A DNA stretch of 64,000 nt. It comes from Vannielia litorea. Its GTDB lineage: Bacteria > Pseudomonadota > Alphaproteobacteria > Rhodobacterales > Rhodobacteraceae. The notes under the pieces were generated by a model. The model was not told the DNA's origin. It saw only the letters and a list, made by a program, of their open reading frames with translations, and ran no database searches. A program made the position numbers and the translations under genes. Shown piece by piece: positions 24,969-33,607 of the stretch (its first letter is position 1; the number at the start of each line of letters is the position of its first letter). Location of the stretch: the NCBI RefSeq assembly GCF_019801175.1, contig NZ_JAHVJR010000003.1:408641-472640 (forward strand), read 5' to 3'.

Positions 24969-25445
24969 TCAGCCGCCCTGCTTCAGCAGCCGCTGTTTCT
25001 GGCGGTTCCAGTCGCGCTTGGCGGCGGTATCGCGCTTGTCGGCGTTCTTTTTGCCCTTGGCGATGCCGATCTTCATCTTCGCGATGCCGCGATGGTTGAA
25101 GTAGAGCACCAGTGGCACGAGGGTCATGCCTTTGCGTTGGGTGTCGTTCCAGAGCCGGGCCAGCTCCTTCTTGGAGCAGAGCAGCTTGCGACGGCGGCGC
25201 TCCTCATGGCCGAAAGTTTTGGCCTTGTCGTAGGGCGCGATGTAGCCGTTCACCAGCCAGAGCTCGCCATTTTCGACGGCTGCGTAGCTCTCGTTGATCT
25301 GGCTGGAGTTCTCGCGCAGCGACTTCACCTCCGAGCCTTCCAACACGATGCCCACCTCGAGATCTTCCTCGATGGCATAGTCGTGCCGGGCCCGCCGGTT
25401 CTCGGCGATCACCTTGTAGTTCGGATTGTCGTCTTTCTTGGCCAT
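24969..25445 (-). CDS. smpB: SsrA-binding protein SmpB
   Basis: 158 residues. It binds tmRNA and delivers it to stalled ribosomes for trans-translation. The typical core is NRRARHDYAIEEDLEVGIVL, GSEVKSLRENSSQINESYA and the basic C-terminal tail GKKNADKRDTAAKRDWNRQKQRLL. Full length. The tmRNA gene itself was not found in this window. It lies downstream of dapA and the TrmO-like gene, all on the minus strand. Confidence 0.97.
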   Translation of the reverse strand: MAKKDDNPNYKVIAENRRARHDYAIEEDLEVGIVLEGSEVKSLRENSSQINESYAAVENGELWLVNGYIAPYDKAKTFGHEERRRRKLLCSKKELARLWNDTQRKGMTLVPLVLYFNHRGIAKMKIGIAKGKKNADKRDTAAKRDWNRQKQRLLKQGG

Positions 25446-25487
25446 GGGGGAGGGATATAGGGGCTGGGCCGCCTGTGGGGAAGGGGA

Positions 25488-25508
25488 GTCGGGAGAAGTC
25501 CCGGCCTA
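25488..25508. repeat. Second copy of the GTCGGGA-n-TCCCGGCCTA element
   Basis: GTCGGGAGAAGTCCCGGCCTA matches the element at 22048-22068 at 19 of 21 positions and also contains a gene stop codon (TrmO-like, 25506-25508). Confidence 0.5.
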
Positions 25509-25973
25509 GGCGGGGCTGTCGACCGTTTCGATCCAGGGTTTGATGTCGATGACGGGGGTGCCGTCAAAGGCATCGGTGGCGTCGATCCGGACCGTTGTGC
25601 CCTCAATTGCCTCGATCCGCACGCAGCCGAGCGCCACGGGGTTGGGGCGGGCTGGGGAGCGCAGGGCGAAGGTGCCGCGTGGGCCATCGGCGTGGCGGGG
25701 GCGCTGCACGAGCAGGTCGCGGCGGGCTTCACCTGTCCAATAGAGCAGCATGATCCAGTCGCCAGGGCTCAGGCCCGTCAGGGCTGGAACAAACTCTGGC
25801 TTCAACTCGATCCGGGCATTGCCGCCACCCTGCTCCCGCGCCAGACGCAGGTTCTTGGGGGCAGTGCCCTCGCGCCAGTCGGAGCGGATCTCCCCGATGA
25901 AGTGCAGGCTCGCGTCGGGGCGGTCGGCCGGGTCGAAACCCAGCCGCTCTTCGCCCTCGCGGGGCGGCTTCAG
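25506..25973 (-). CDS. TrmO-like tRNA (t6A37) N6-methyltransferase family protein, unusual start
   Basis: The reading frame encodes a short TrmO/YaeB-type protein: HFIGEIRS at the N-terminus, RSPARPNPVAL and DGTPVIDIKPW near the C-terminus are the family marks. TrmO methylates N6-threonylcarbamoyladenosine 37 using AdoMet. Conserved sequence begins upstream of any ATG, GTG or TTG in a sensible place. The only nearby candidate is CTG at 25973, overlapping the dapA stop; the first TTG (codon for Leu before KPEF) would remove the first conserved block. The start is therefore provisional. Expression is probably coupled to dapA. Confidence 0.75.
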   Translation of the reverse strand: MKPPREGEERLGFDPADRPDASLHFIGEIRSDWREGTAPKNLRLAREQGGGNARIELKPEFVPALTGLSPGDWIMLLYWTGEARRDLLVQRPRHADGPRGTFALRSPARPNPVALGCVRIEAIEGTTVRIDATDAFDGTPVIDIKPWIETVDSPA

Positions 25974-26842
25974 TTCAGAATCCCCGCAAAGCGCATGGCG
26001 TCTTCGATCTGGTTCTTCACGAAGTCCGACACCTGCACGTGCGGGCGGCGCACGCTCTCGTCGCAGCGGCCCAGCAGCGACAGGCCGTATTTGGCGCCGC
26101 AGAGGCCCGGCTCGGCAAAGATCGCGCGGTGCAGCGGGATCAGCCTGTCCTGATACTCCAGCGCCTTGGGGTAGTCGCCCGCAAGCGTTGCCGCCTGCAT
26201 CTCGGCGCAGAGCCGGGGGGCCACGTTGGCGGTGACGGAGATGCAGCCCACACCGCCCATGGCGTTGTAGCCTACGGCTGTCGGATCTTCACCCGAGAGC
26301 TGGATGAACTCGGGGCCGCACATCTGCCGGGTAATGGCCACGCGGGCCAGGTCGGCGGTGGCATCCTTCACGCCCACGATGTTGGGGTTCTTCGACAACT
26401 CGGCCATGGTGCCGGGCAGCATGTCGATCACCGAACGGGGCGGAATGTTGTAGATGATGATCGGAAGCCCAACCTCGGCAGCGGCCTCGAAATGGCCGAT
26501 CAGCCCGGCCTGCGTGGGCTTATTGTAGTAGGGCGTGACGACCAGCGCCGCATCGGCGCCGGCGCTCTTGGCAGCCTCGACGAGCCGCACCGTCTCGCGG
26601 GTGGAATTGGAGCCTGCGCCCGCAACCACCGGCACCCGGCCTGCCGCTGCCTTCACGCAGGCGGCGACGACGGCATCGTGCTCGTCATGGGTCAGGGTGG
26701 GGCTCTCGCCGGTGGTGCCAACGGGCACGAGGCCGGAGGAACCCTCTTCGATCTGCCAGTTCACGAGGGCCTCGAAGGCCTCGAGGTCAAGCTCGCCGTC
26801 TTTGAAGGGGGTCACCAGCGCTGGAAGCGATCCGTGGAACAT
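25970..26842 (-). CDS. dapA: 4-hydroxy-tetrahydrodipicolinate synthase
   Basis: 290 residues. It condenses pyruvate with aspartate semialdehyde at the entry to lysine/diaminopimelate synthesis. The Schiff-base lysine is Lys159 in IVGVKDAT, with Tyr131 in IIYNIPPRS and the VGTTGESPTL motif at 41-50. ATG 26842 follows GGAGGG. It is divergent from the lytic transglycosylase, and both concern peptidoglycan, so the shared intergenic region is functionally sensible. Confidence 0.96.
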   Translation of the reverse strand: MFHGSLPALVTPFKDGELDLEAFEALVNWQIEEGSSGLVPVGTTGESPTLTHDEHDAVVAACVKAAAGRVPVVAGAGSNSTRETVRLVEAAKSAGADAALVVTPYYNKPTQAGLIGHFEAAAEVGLPIIIYNIPPRSVIDMLPGTMAELSKNPNIVGVKDATADLARVAITRQMCGPEFIQLSGEDPTAVGYNAMGGVGCISVTANVAPRLCAEMQAATLAGDYPKALEYQDRLIPLHRAIFAEPGLCGAKYGLSLLGRCDESVRRPHVQVSDFVKNQIEDAMRFAGILN

Positions 26843-26994
26843 GTTGAGCCCTCCTCTCTTGCGGCCATTTTCCCAACTCCGGCGGAGCTATAGAGCCAGC
26901 GCGGGGCAATGCCAAGTTGTTGTATTGTTCATCAAGGTTGAGGCGCTACACTTGGCGCAACCGCCCTTTGCCTGCTCCGGAGCTTGCCTGAGCC

Positions 26995-29136
26995 ATGTCT
27001 CGTCTTGTCTTGTCGCTTCTTGCCGCCGCTTGGCTGCTGGACTGGCCGGTAGCCCATGCGCAGGCGGCGGACCCCTCGCCCGAGGAGGGGCCGGAGGTGG
27101 TGCAGGGCGTTGCGCTGGAGCTGGATGAGGAGGGCGAGGCGGAAGCCGCGCCCGGAGCCGATGCCGCCCCGGAAGAAGAGCAGGAGGAGCGCCCGCTGCC
27201 CCGTGCCGAGGCATTGGAGGGCGTTGAACTGGCGGCCAAGGCACCGCCCGTGCGACCCAAGCAGGCCGGGCCTTTCACCTTGATGATGCGCGCGCTGGAG
27301 CGGGGCGATTGGGGGCAGGCGAGCTTTCAGGCCAAGCAGCAAAGCGGCGCGATGGAGCGCTATGCCCATTGGGCCAAGCTGCGCGGCGGTGGCGGCAGCT
27401 TTGAGGAATATGTCGACTTCATCCGCGATCACCCGAGCTGGCCCTCGATGGAGTATATCCACGACCGGGGCGAGGCCTCGATTGGCCGGGGCGAAGACCC
27501 GGGCAAGGTGGTTGCCTATTTCGGTGACAAAATCCCGGAAACCGGCCTTGGCGTGCAGCGCCTGATCGAGGCCCATGAGGCCCGCGGCGAAGATGGGGAT
27601 GCGGCGGCGCTGGCGGTGCTGGCGTGGCGCACGCGCACGCTGAACAGCGAGGTCGAGGGCGCCCTGCTCGAGCGATTCTCCGAGGTGCTGGAGCCGCATC
27701 ACGAAGCCCGGCTGGATGACCTGCTCTGGCGGGACAGTCGCACCGCTGCCCTCCGCCAGATGGGCCGGGTCGGCGAAGACTGGCAGAAACTTGCCGAAGC
27801 CCGCATGGCCCTGCGCACTCGCGCGGCCGGTGTGGACGCCAAGATCGAGGCCGTGCCCGAGGCGTTGCAGGACAACGCGGGCCTTGTTTGGGAACGGTAC
27901 AATTGGCGCCTGCGCAAGGGGCTGCACGAGGGCGCCGAGGAGCTGATGGCGGAACGCTCGACCTCTGCCGAGGCGCTCGGGCGGGCCGAGATGTGGTCCA
28001 ACTACCGGCGCATCTATGCCCGCAGCCAACTGCGAGAGGGCAATGTGGCGGCTGCCTATGCGCTGGCGTCGCGGCACTTTCTGGCCGATGGATCTGATTA
28101 CGCTGATCTCGAGTGGCTCTCCGGCTGGATCGCGCTGCGCTTTCTGAAAGACCCTGAGCTGGCGCTTTGGCACTTTGAGCGCTTCGGCGAGGCGGTCGAA
28201 ACGCCGATCAGCCTTGGCCGCGCTGGCTACTGGCTGGGGCGGGCCTATACCGATCTGGGAGATGCCGAGAAGGCGCGGGACGCCTATGCCTTCGGCGCGC
28301 AGTACCAGACCAGCTACTACGGCCTCCTTGCCGCCGAGGCTGCGGGCCTGCCGATGGATGTGACCCTCACGGGGCGCGAGGAGTTTCCGCCGCTGGACGA
28401 GACCAGCATTGGAAGCTCCGAGGTGCTGGCGGTGGGGCTGAAGATGATCGAGGAAGGAGAGGCCAACGAGGCCGAACGCTTTCTGACCCATCTTGGCGGT
28501 ACGCTGGAGCGGAACGATGTGGGCAGCCTCGGGGCGCTGATGATCGAGCGCGGGGAGGTGCATCTGGCGCTGAAGATCGCCAAGAGCGCGGCTCGCAACG
28601 GCATCACCATTCCTGCCGCCTATTACCCGCTGCATGAAATGGCCAAGACCGACTGGCCGGTGGCGCCCGAGCTTGCGCTCTCCATTGCGCGGCGGGAGAG
28701 CGAGTTTGACCCCGTGGTGATCAGCCCGGCTGGCGCGCGCGGGCTGATGCAGCTGATGCCAGGCACGGCCAAGGACATGGCTGGCGAGCTGAAGATCCGT
28801 TACGACGCTGGAAAGCTGACCCAAGACCCGGTTTATAACGCGCAGCTCGGCACCGCCTATCTGGCCGGGCTGATCGAGATTTTCGGGGATGCGCCGGTGC
28901 TGGTTTCGGTTGGCTATAACGCGGGGCCGGGGCGCGCAGTGAATTGGGTGAGCGATCGGGGCGACCCGCGTTATCCGGGCGTCGACGTGGTCGACTGGAT
29001 CGAGATGATCCCCTTCCGCGAAACCCGCAACTACGTGATGCGTGTGACCGAGAGCATCCCCGTTTATCGCGCCCGGTTGACCGGCCGGGTCGAGGCGCTG
29101 GAGTTCACCAAGCTGCTGCACGGCTCGGCCAACTGA
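26995..29136 (+). CDS. slt: Soluble lytic murein transglycosylase
   Basis: 713 residues with a signal peptide (about 1-24) and then an acidic, Pro/Ala-rich linker (about 25-85). The middle is a long helical superhelix typical of Slt70-type enzymes; the C-terminal SLT domain starts near residue 555, with catalytic Glu568 in ARRESEFDP, followed by GARGLMQLMP and VSVGYNAGPGRA. It cleaves the glycan strand of peptidoglycan with formation of 1,6-anhydromuropeptides. The long acidic linker before the superhelix is a lineage feature. Confidence 0.94.
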   Translation: MSRLVLSLLAAAWLLDWPVAHAQAADPSPEEGPEVVQGVALELDEEGEAEAAPGADAAPEEEQEERPLPRAEALEGVELAAKAPPVRPKQAGPFTLMMRALERGDWGQASFQAKQQSGAMERYAHWAKLRGGGGSFEEYVDFIRDHPSWPSMEYIHDRGEASIGRGEDPGKVVAYFGDKIPETGLGVQRLIEAHEARGEDGDAAALAVLAWRTRTLNSEVEGALLERFSEVLEPHHEARLDDLLWRDSRTAALRQMGRVGEDWQKLAEARMALRTRAAGVDAKIEAVPEALQDNAGLVWERYNWRLRKGLHEGAEELMAERSTSAEALGRAEMWSNYRRIYARSQLREGNVAAAYALASRHFLADGSDYADLEWLSGWIALRFLKDPELALWHFERFGEAVETPISLGRAGYWLGRAYTDLGDAEKARDAYAFGAQYQTSYYGLLAAEAAGLPMDVTLTGREEFPPLDETSIGSSEVLAVGLKMIEEGEANEAERFLTHLGGTLERNDVGSLGALMIERGEVHLALKIAKSAARNGITIPAAYYPLHEMAKTDWPVAPELALSIARRESEFDPVVISPAGARGLMQLMPGTAKDMAGELKIRYDAGKLTQDPVYNAQLGTAYLAGLIEIFGDAPVLVSVGYNAGPGRAVNWVSDRGDPRYPGVDVVDWIEMIPFRETRNYVMRVTESIPVYRARLTGRVEALEFTKLLHGSAN

Positions 29137-29146
29137 CGGCCCGCTC

Positions 29147-29530
29147 TCAGGCCTCCAACGGGCCAAAGAAACCGGTGATCCGCGTCAACAGGCCGGTCCG
29201 AGGCTCCCATTCCACCACATCGATGCTGCCAGCGAGCAGGGTCTCTTTGCCATAGCGGAGGTTCCAGCCGAAGCGGGCGTGGGTGTGGTGGGCGTCGACC
29301 TCCGTGCAACGGGCGATCACCGCCTCGGGCCGTGCGGCAGTGACTTGGGCAATGTGTTCGGAGAGCGCGGGGATGCCGGCAAGCGCCACCATCGGGTCGG
29401 CGTAGTGGATGTCGGGTGCAACGCAACGGGCGAGGGCGGCGTGGCGGGCGGCGGTTTCCATCACCGTCCAGCAGGCGCAATAGGCGTCGATCGTGGCGGC
29501 GAGGGCGGGGGGCTCGCCGCCCTCCGTCAC
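29147..29530 (-). CDS. NTF2-like / SnoaL-like protein
   Basis: 127 residues with the NTF2-like pattern: an N-terminal helical part (YCACWTVMETAARHAALARCVAPDI), HYADPMVAL, and C-terminal strands (RITGFFGPL). Its ATG overlaps the stop of the KpsE-like gene (ATGA), so it is the last gene of the capsule-export operon. Ligand and role are unknown; coexpression with capsule export is shown by the overlap only. Confidence 0.8.
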   Translation of the reverse strand: MTEGGEPPALAATIDAYCACWTVMETAARHAALARCVAPDIHYADPMVALAGIPALSEHIAQVTAARPEAVIARCTEVDAHHTHARFGWNLRYGKETLLAGSIDVVEWEPRTGLLTRITGFFGPLEA

Positions 29531-31368
29531 CCGGCGACCTGTTCGCGCAGCACCGAGGCGGTGAGCGAGATCATCAGGTAGATGCCGGCGAAGATCAGCA
29601 GCGCGAGCGCGGTGTTCTCGAAGGCGCGTGGGTAGGTGGCCTCGTCTGGCGCAATGGGCGTGACGCCGAGCGAGAGATAACGCACCTGCCGGTTGGCCTC
29701 GATCCGCGCGGTCTCGAGTTGAGCGGCGGCCTGCTGGAGCAGCAGCTGCCGGGTGGCAAGATCGGCCTCGGCGATGCGCAGCTCGCCGGTGATCCGGGCC
29801 AGAGAGGCGTTGCCATCGGTGGTCTCTGTCATCGAAGCGCGCAGGCTGGCGACAAGGGCCTTGAGCCGCGAGATATCGCCCTCCAGCGCCCGCACACGGG
29901 CCTGATTGGGCCGGGTGTTGGCGAGCTGCTGCTGAAGGTCGAGCTCCTTCTGGCGCAGCTCCACCTCGAACTGGGTGATCTGGGTCATCAGCGAGCCGCT
30001 CTCGCTCACCGGGTCGAGCACGCCGAGCTGCTCCTGCAATTCGAGCACCCGCTTTTGTGCGGCGAGCACCTTGGCCTCTGCCTCGTCGAAGCTGGCGCGT
30101 GCGCCCTTCATCTGGTCTTCGCGCAGGCGCTGGGTCAACTGATCGACCTGCTCCTCGGCATAGCCCAGCAACGCCTCGGAGAACTCTTGGCTCTTTTCGG
30201 GGCTGGCGGCGATAACCTCCATCTTCAGGATGCCCTCAGTCGGGTCGTAGCCGATTTTCACGTTGCGCTGGTAGAGACGGTAGGCGGCCTCGTCCGTTGC
30301 GCCGTCTTCGAGCCGCTGGATCGGGTCGATGAAGTCTTGCTCGAAGTGCTGTTTGAAGCCGTGGTCAGCATCGAGCCGCTTCATGGCGGCGCGGCTGGCG
30401 AGGTAGCTCTGCACTGTCGTGCTGTCTTGCTGGGTGGCGAAGCTTGTGCCCTGGAACAGGCCGCCGAGGCCTGCGGATGCCGCGGGTTCGGCCTGCTGGA
30501 TCACGAACTCGGACTTGGTGGCAAAGAGCGGCGTGGCCAGCACGTAGTAATACCACCCGGCGATGAAGGCCGGCAGCAGCACGAAGAAAGCCAGCCGGGT
30601 GAACAGCAGCATCGACTTGCGGCGGCGGCGGCGGGCGATGTCACGCTGGATGCGGCCGATCTCGCTGGCGCGCTGATCGGAGGTGTTGAGCACAGGGCCG
30701 GGCACCGGCGATTGCTGGGGCACGGCAACATCGGTGCCGGGCTGGCGGGCGACCTGCGGCAAGTTTGGCGTTGCGCCGCCACCTTGACCGCCGCCCGCGC
30801 CCTGCGCCTTGGCGTTGTTCTGCACCAATTCGAGCATTGCCGAGCGCTGGAACGGGTCAATCCCGCGGTCGCGCAGCTGTTTGACGGCGTCGAAGTCGGA
30901 GGTTGGCGTCAGCCCATGCTTTTGCGCCACCCGCCGGGCCATACGCAGCTGGCGCCCGGTAAGGCCCTCTTTGCGGATGTCGGCGATGGTCTGCTCGCTC
31001 TTGGCGGACGCGGCGCTTTGCACCTCGCCGGACTGGGCCGAAGCCTCGCCAGCGCCGGATTGCTTTTCGGCAGCGGCGGAGCCGGGCATGGCCTCGGCGC
31101 CGAACCCGTCTTCGTGCATGTCGGGGGAGGCGGCCTCCATCATCGCAACGTCTTCATCGACGGGCGGCTGGGGCGTGGTTTTGGGCGCAGAATCGGCGGG
31201 CGAAACAGCAGTGGGCGCCGCGGCGGGCTGCTCCGCCACAGGCGTTTCGGCAACGGGAGGGGCGACCTTGCGGGCGGTGGCCCCTTCGGTCGCGGCCATC
31301 GCCTGACCCGGGGTCAGGGGGCCGTCCCGGCGAATGCGGAACCTGCTAGCCTTGGGCTTGGTAGTCAT
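29527..31368 (-). CDS. Capsule polysaccharide export inner-membrane protein, KpsE/PCP-like
   Basis: 613 residues of the polysaccharide co-polymerase/KpsE type. A cytoplasmic N-terminal extension (about 1-250) is Ala/Pro/Glu-rich with a small helical block around residues 125-185 (GLTGRQLRMARRVAQKHGL). Two membrane helices (about 253-277 and 588-608) flank a large periplasmic part with a coiled coil at about 390-540. Such proteins link the KpsMT ABC transporter to the outer-membrane exporter. ATG 31368 overlaps the KpsT-like gene by 23 bp. The long extension exceeds the usual 380-residue KpsE. Confidence 0.88.
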   Translation of the reverse strand: MTTKPKASRFRIRRDGPLTPGQAMAATEGATARKVAPPVAETPVAEQPAAAPTAVSPADSAPKTTPQPPVDEDVAMMEAASPDMHEDGFGAEAMPGSAAAEKQSGAGEASAQSGEVQSAASAKSEQTIADIRKEGLTGRQLRMARRVAQKHGLTPTSDFDAVKQLRDRGIDPFQRSAMLELVQNNAKAQGAGGGQGGGATPNLPQVARQPGTDVAVPQQSPVPGPVLNTSDQRASEIGRIQRDIARRRRRKSMLLFTRLAFFVLLPAFIAGWYYYVLATPLFATKSEFVIQQAEPAASAGLGGLFQGTSFATQQDSTTVQSYLASRAAMKRLDADHGFKQHFEQDFIDPIQRLEDGATDEAAYRLYQRNVKIGYDPTEGILKMEVIAASPEKSQEFSEALLGYAEEQVDQLTQRLREDQMKGARASFDEAEAKVLAAQKRVLELQEQLGVLDPVSESGSLMTQITQFEVELRQKELDLQQQLANTRPNQARVRALEGDISRLKALVASLRASMTETTDGNASLARITGELRIAEADLATRQLLLQQAAAQLETARIEANRQVRYLSLGVTPIAPDEATYPRAFENTALALLIFAGIYLMISLTASVLREQVAG

Positions 31369-32005
31369 AGAGCCTCTTCGCCTCTTCCAGCGTTTCAAAC
31401 ATGTGGAACTGCCCGTCGCGCAGCACCGCCGCCGAGCGGCAGAACTTTTCCAGCGTGCCCGCCTGATGCGAGACGATGATGACGGTGGTGTCCTTCAGCC
31501 GTTCCCGCAGGATCGAGCCTGCGCGGCGGTTGAACTCCACATCCGTTGTCGAGGGCATGCCCTCGTCGATCAGGTACATGTCGAAGTCGAGCGCCAACAT
31601 CAACGAGAAGCAGAAGCGCGCCCGCATGCCTTGGCTGTAGGTGCCGACCGGCATGTCGAAATACTCTTCGATCCCGCAGAGCCAGCGGCAGAAGGCCTCC
31701 ACGTAATCGGGGTCGAGCCCGTAGAGCCGGGAGATGTAGCGGGCGTTCTCGGTGCCGGTGTGGCGGTTGACGACGCCTCCCATGAAGCCGAGCGGAAAGG
31801 AGATGCGGCAGCCCCGGCGGATCTCGCCCTCATCGGGTTTTTCGAGCCCGGCCATCATGTTGATCAGAGTGGTCTTGCCCGTGCCGTTGGGGGCGAGGAT
31901 GCCGAGCGAATTGCCGAGCTCGACCTGAAAGGACACGCGGTCAAGGATCACCTTGCGCTGCTTGCCCGTCCAGAAGGACTTGCTGACATTGGAGAATTCC
32001 AGCAT
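31346..32005 (-). CDS. KpsT-like capsule export ABC ATPase
   Basis: 219 residues. Walker A GILAPNGTGKTT (35-46), signature YSQGM (123-127) and Walker B DMYLIDEG (142-149) are intact; the loop after Walker B differs from standard ABC exporters but is usual in KpsT/RfbB types. It energises export of capsular polysaccharide together with a permease (KpsM), which is not present here. It is the first gene of a three-gene unit (ATPase, KpsE-like, NTF2-like) behind the promoter at 32084-32113. Confidence 0.92.
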   Translation of the reverse strand: MLEFSNVSKSFWTGKQRKVILDRVSFQVELGNSLGILAPNGTGKTTLINMMAGLEKPDEGEIRRGCRISFPLGFMGGVVNRHTGTENARYISRLYGLDPDYVEAFCRWLCGIEEYFDMPVGTYSQGMRARFCFSLMLALDFDMYLIDEGMPSTTDVEFNRRAGSILRERLKDTTVIIVSHQAGTLEKFCRSAAVLRDGQFHMFETLEEAKRLYDYQAQG

Positions 32006-32083
32006 TCGTCGCCTTTGGCTGCTCGTTTCTACACCTTAACGGCGCTTGATTAAGACTTTGGTATAGAGCGCCAGTTGGGCAGT

Positions 32084-32113
32084 ATTATGTCGCCCAAAGC
32101 TGACGGTTTTCAA
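32084..32113 (-). promoter_or_regulatory. Sigma70-type promoter of the capsule-export operon with flanking dyad
   Basis: On the minus strand TTGAAA (32108-32113) and CATAAT (32084-32089) are separated by 18 bp, each five of six to consensus. An inverted repeat TTGGGC (32075-32080) / GCCCAA (32092-32097) surrounds the -10 element, a place where a repressor could act. The predicted leader of about 70 nt carries another hairpin (GGCGCT 32041-32046 / AGCGCC 32067-32072). Confidence 0.65.
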
Positions 32114-32193
32114 CGGAATGTTGGTTAACCACGCGGCAAATGGGGCATCACTGTGGCGTGAGAGGTGCCCCAATCCGAGTCAAAGGCGGCTGA

Positions 32194-33441
32194 TCAGGCG
32201 TTCTGTTTCTCTACCCGGGTCAATTTGCCTGCCACGATGGAGAGCACGGCTGCGCCGAAGCTGAAGAGCGCGCCCATCTTGGCGGCGTCCTGCACCGGGC
32301 CGCCGGGGAAGGCGACGGAGGCCACGAAGAGCGACACGGTGAAGCCGATGGCGGCGACGAAGCCGATCACCACAAGGTCGATCGAGCGCATGCCCGACGG
32401 CAGGCCCAGCTTCATCGGGTAGGCGGCGAGCCAGCCCATGAGGAAGATTCCCACGGGTTTGCCGATGATGAGGCCCGCCAGCACAAGCCAAGTGGCCTCA
32501 CCGATGGCGTTGAACTCGACGCCCGCGTTCAGCAGGCCGAAGAAGAAAAGGATCACCTCGACCGGGTGCTTCAGCATATGCTCGGCCTTGTTCAGGAGGT
32601 CGCTGAGATACTGCTCGGCCTCCGAGAAGATGCCGAAGGCGCGGTCTGCGTGGGGTAGGGTGGGAACGATCGGCAGCAGGCCGAGGGCCGGGTGAATGCC
32701 CGCCTCTTGAAAGCCATACCAGCTGACGCAACCTGCCAGCAGGTAGGGCCAAACACCGAGGGTGGAGGCCATCCATGTGGAGTTCGGGCGGTCCTGATTG
32801 CCGGCATCCATCCGGCGCGGCAGCCAGTTGCAGAGGATGAACACCGCAAGGGCCGCGCCGAGCGACAGCAGCAGCCATTCGGGGGCCAACTCGCCAGAGG
32901 GGTAGAAGATGGCGAGGATGATGAGGCCTGCGGCATCGTCGGCGATAGCGAGCAGCAGCAGGAAGCGCACCGCCGGGTGTCCCGCGCCAAAGACCATGCG
33001 GCCGATCAGATAGGAGAAGGCGATATCTGTCGCCGTGGGGATGGCCCAGCCGTTGGCCACGGCGGAGAAGGTCTCGGAGCCGAGGAAATAGGCGATCCCG
33101 AGGTAGACGGAGATCGGGCCGATCATGCCGCCCACGGTGGCGATCAGCGGCGTGGCAGCCTTGCGCCCGCGCAGGCTGCCGTTTTCGAGGATCACCGCCT
33201 CCCAGACTTCCTTCGCCGCGATGGCGAAGAAGAAGGCCATCAGCACGTCATTGACGAGGTAGTGTAGGGTCAGGGTGCGGTGGCCGTCATGCAGGTGGCC
33301 GATGGGCGCGTGGTCCCAGATCACGAATTCGACGAAGTGGTGGTAGCTTTCGGCGTTGATGTTCGCCCAGACCAGAGCGATCAGCGCCCCCGCGATCAGC
33401 AGGAGCGAATAGTTCGCGACGAAGTTCCAAACGCGATACAT
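32194..33441 (-). CDS. nhaA: Na+/H+ antiporter NhaA
   Basis: 415 residues with about twelve helices. The paired Asp motif for ion binding is seen in IADDAAGLIILAIF, and the TDIAFSYLIGR stretch matches helix IV of E. coli NhaA. It expels Na+ in exchange for protons, appropriate for a marine cell. GGGAGGGG precedes ATG 33441. The gene is monocistronic as far as can be seen. Confidence 0.95.
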   Translation of the reverse strand: MYRVWNFVANYSLLLIAGALIALVWANINAESYHHFVEFVIWDHAPIGHLHDGHRTLTLHYLVNDVLMAFFFAIAAKEVWEAVILENGSLRGRKAATPLIATVGGMIGPISVYLGIAYFLGSETFSAVANGWAIPTATDIAFSYLIGRMVFGAGHPAVRFLLLLAIADDAAGLIILAIFYPSGELAPEWLLLSLGAALAVFILCNWLPRRMDAGNQDRPNSTWMASTLGVWPYLLAGCVSWYGFQEAGIHPALGLLPIVPTLPHADRAFGIFSEAEQYLSDLLNKAEHMLKHPVEVILFFFGLLNAGVEFNAIGEATWLVLAGLIIGKPVGIFLMGWLAAYPMKLGLPSGMRSIDLVVIGFVAAIGFTVSLFVASVAFPGGPVQDAAKMGALFSFGAAVLSIVAGKLTRVEKQNA

Positions 33442-33607
33442 GCCTCACCCCTCCCATGCCGACGTTGCCCACAAATAATGAAATCGGCGCAGCGGGGCAA
33501 CCGGGCGGCGAGAAGACGGCCTGCGCACATCCGCGCATTTCGCCTGCGTCAGTGAGAGAGATGGCGCTCTGCCATGCCACTTGGGCGGCATGGCAAAACG
33601 CGCGCTG

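Noticed and set aside
26932..29166. 744-codon open frame on the minus strand opposite the lytic transglycosylase
   Set aside because: It is a complete antisense shadow of slt in high-GC DNA; its protein is rich in His, Arg, Gln and Ala with no domain, while the plus strand has a signal peptide and SLT catalytic motifs.
29416..31479. 687-codon open frame on the plus strand opposite the KpsE-like gene
   Set aside because: Composition is coding-unlike and it runs across two real minus-strand genes with clear domains and overlapping starts.
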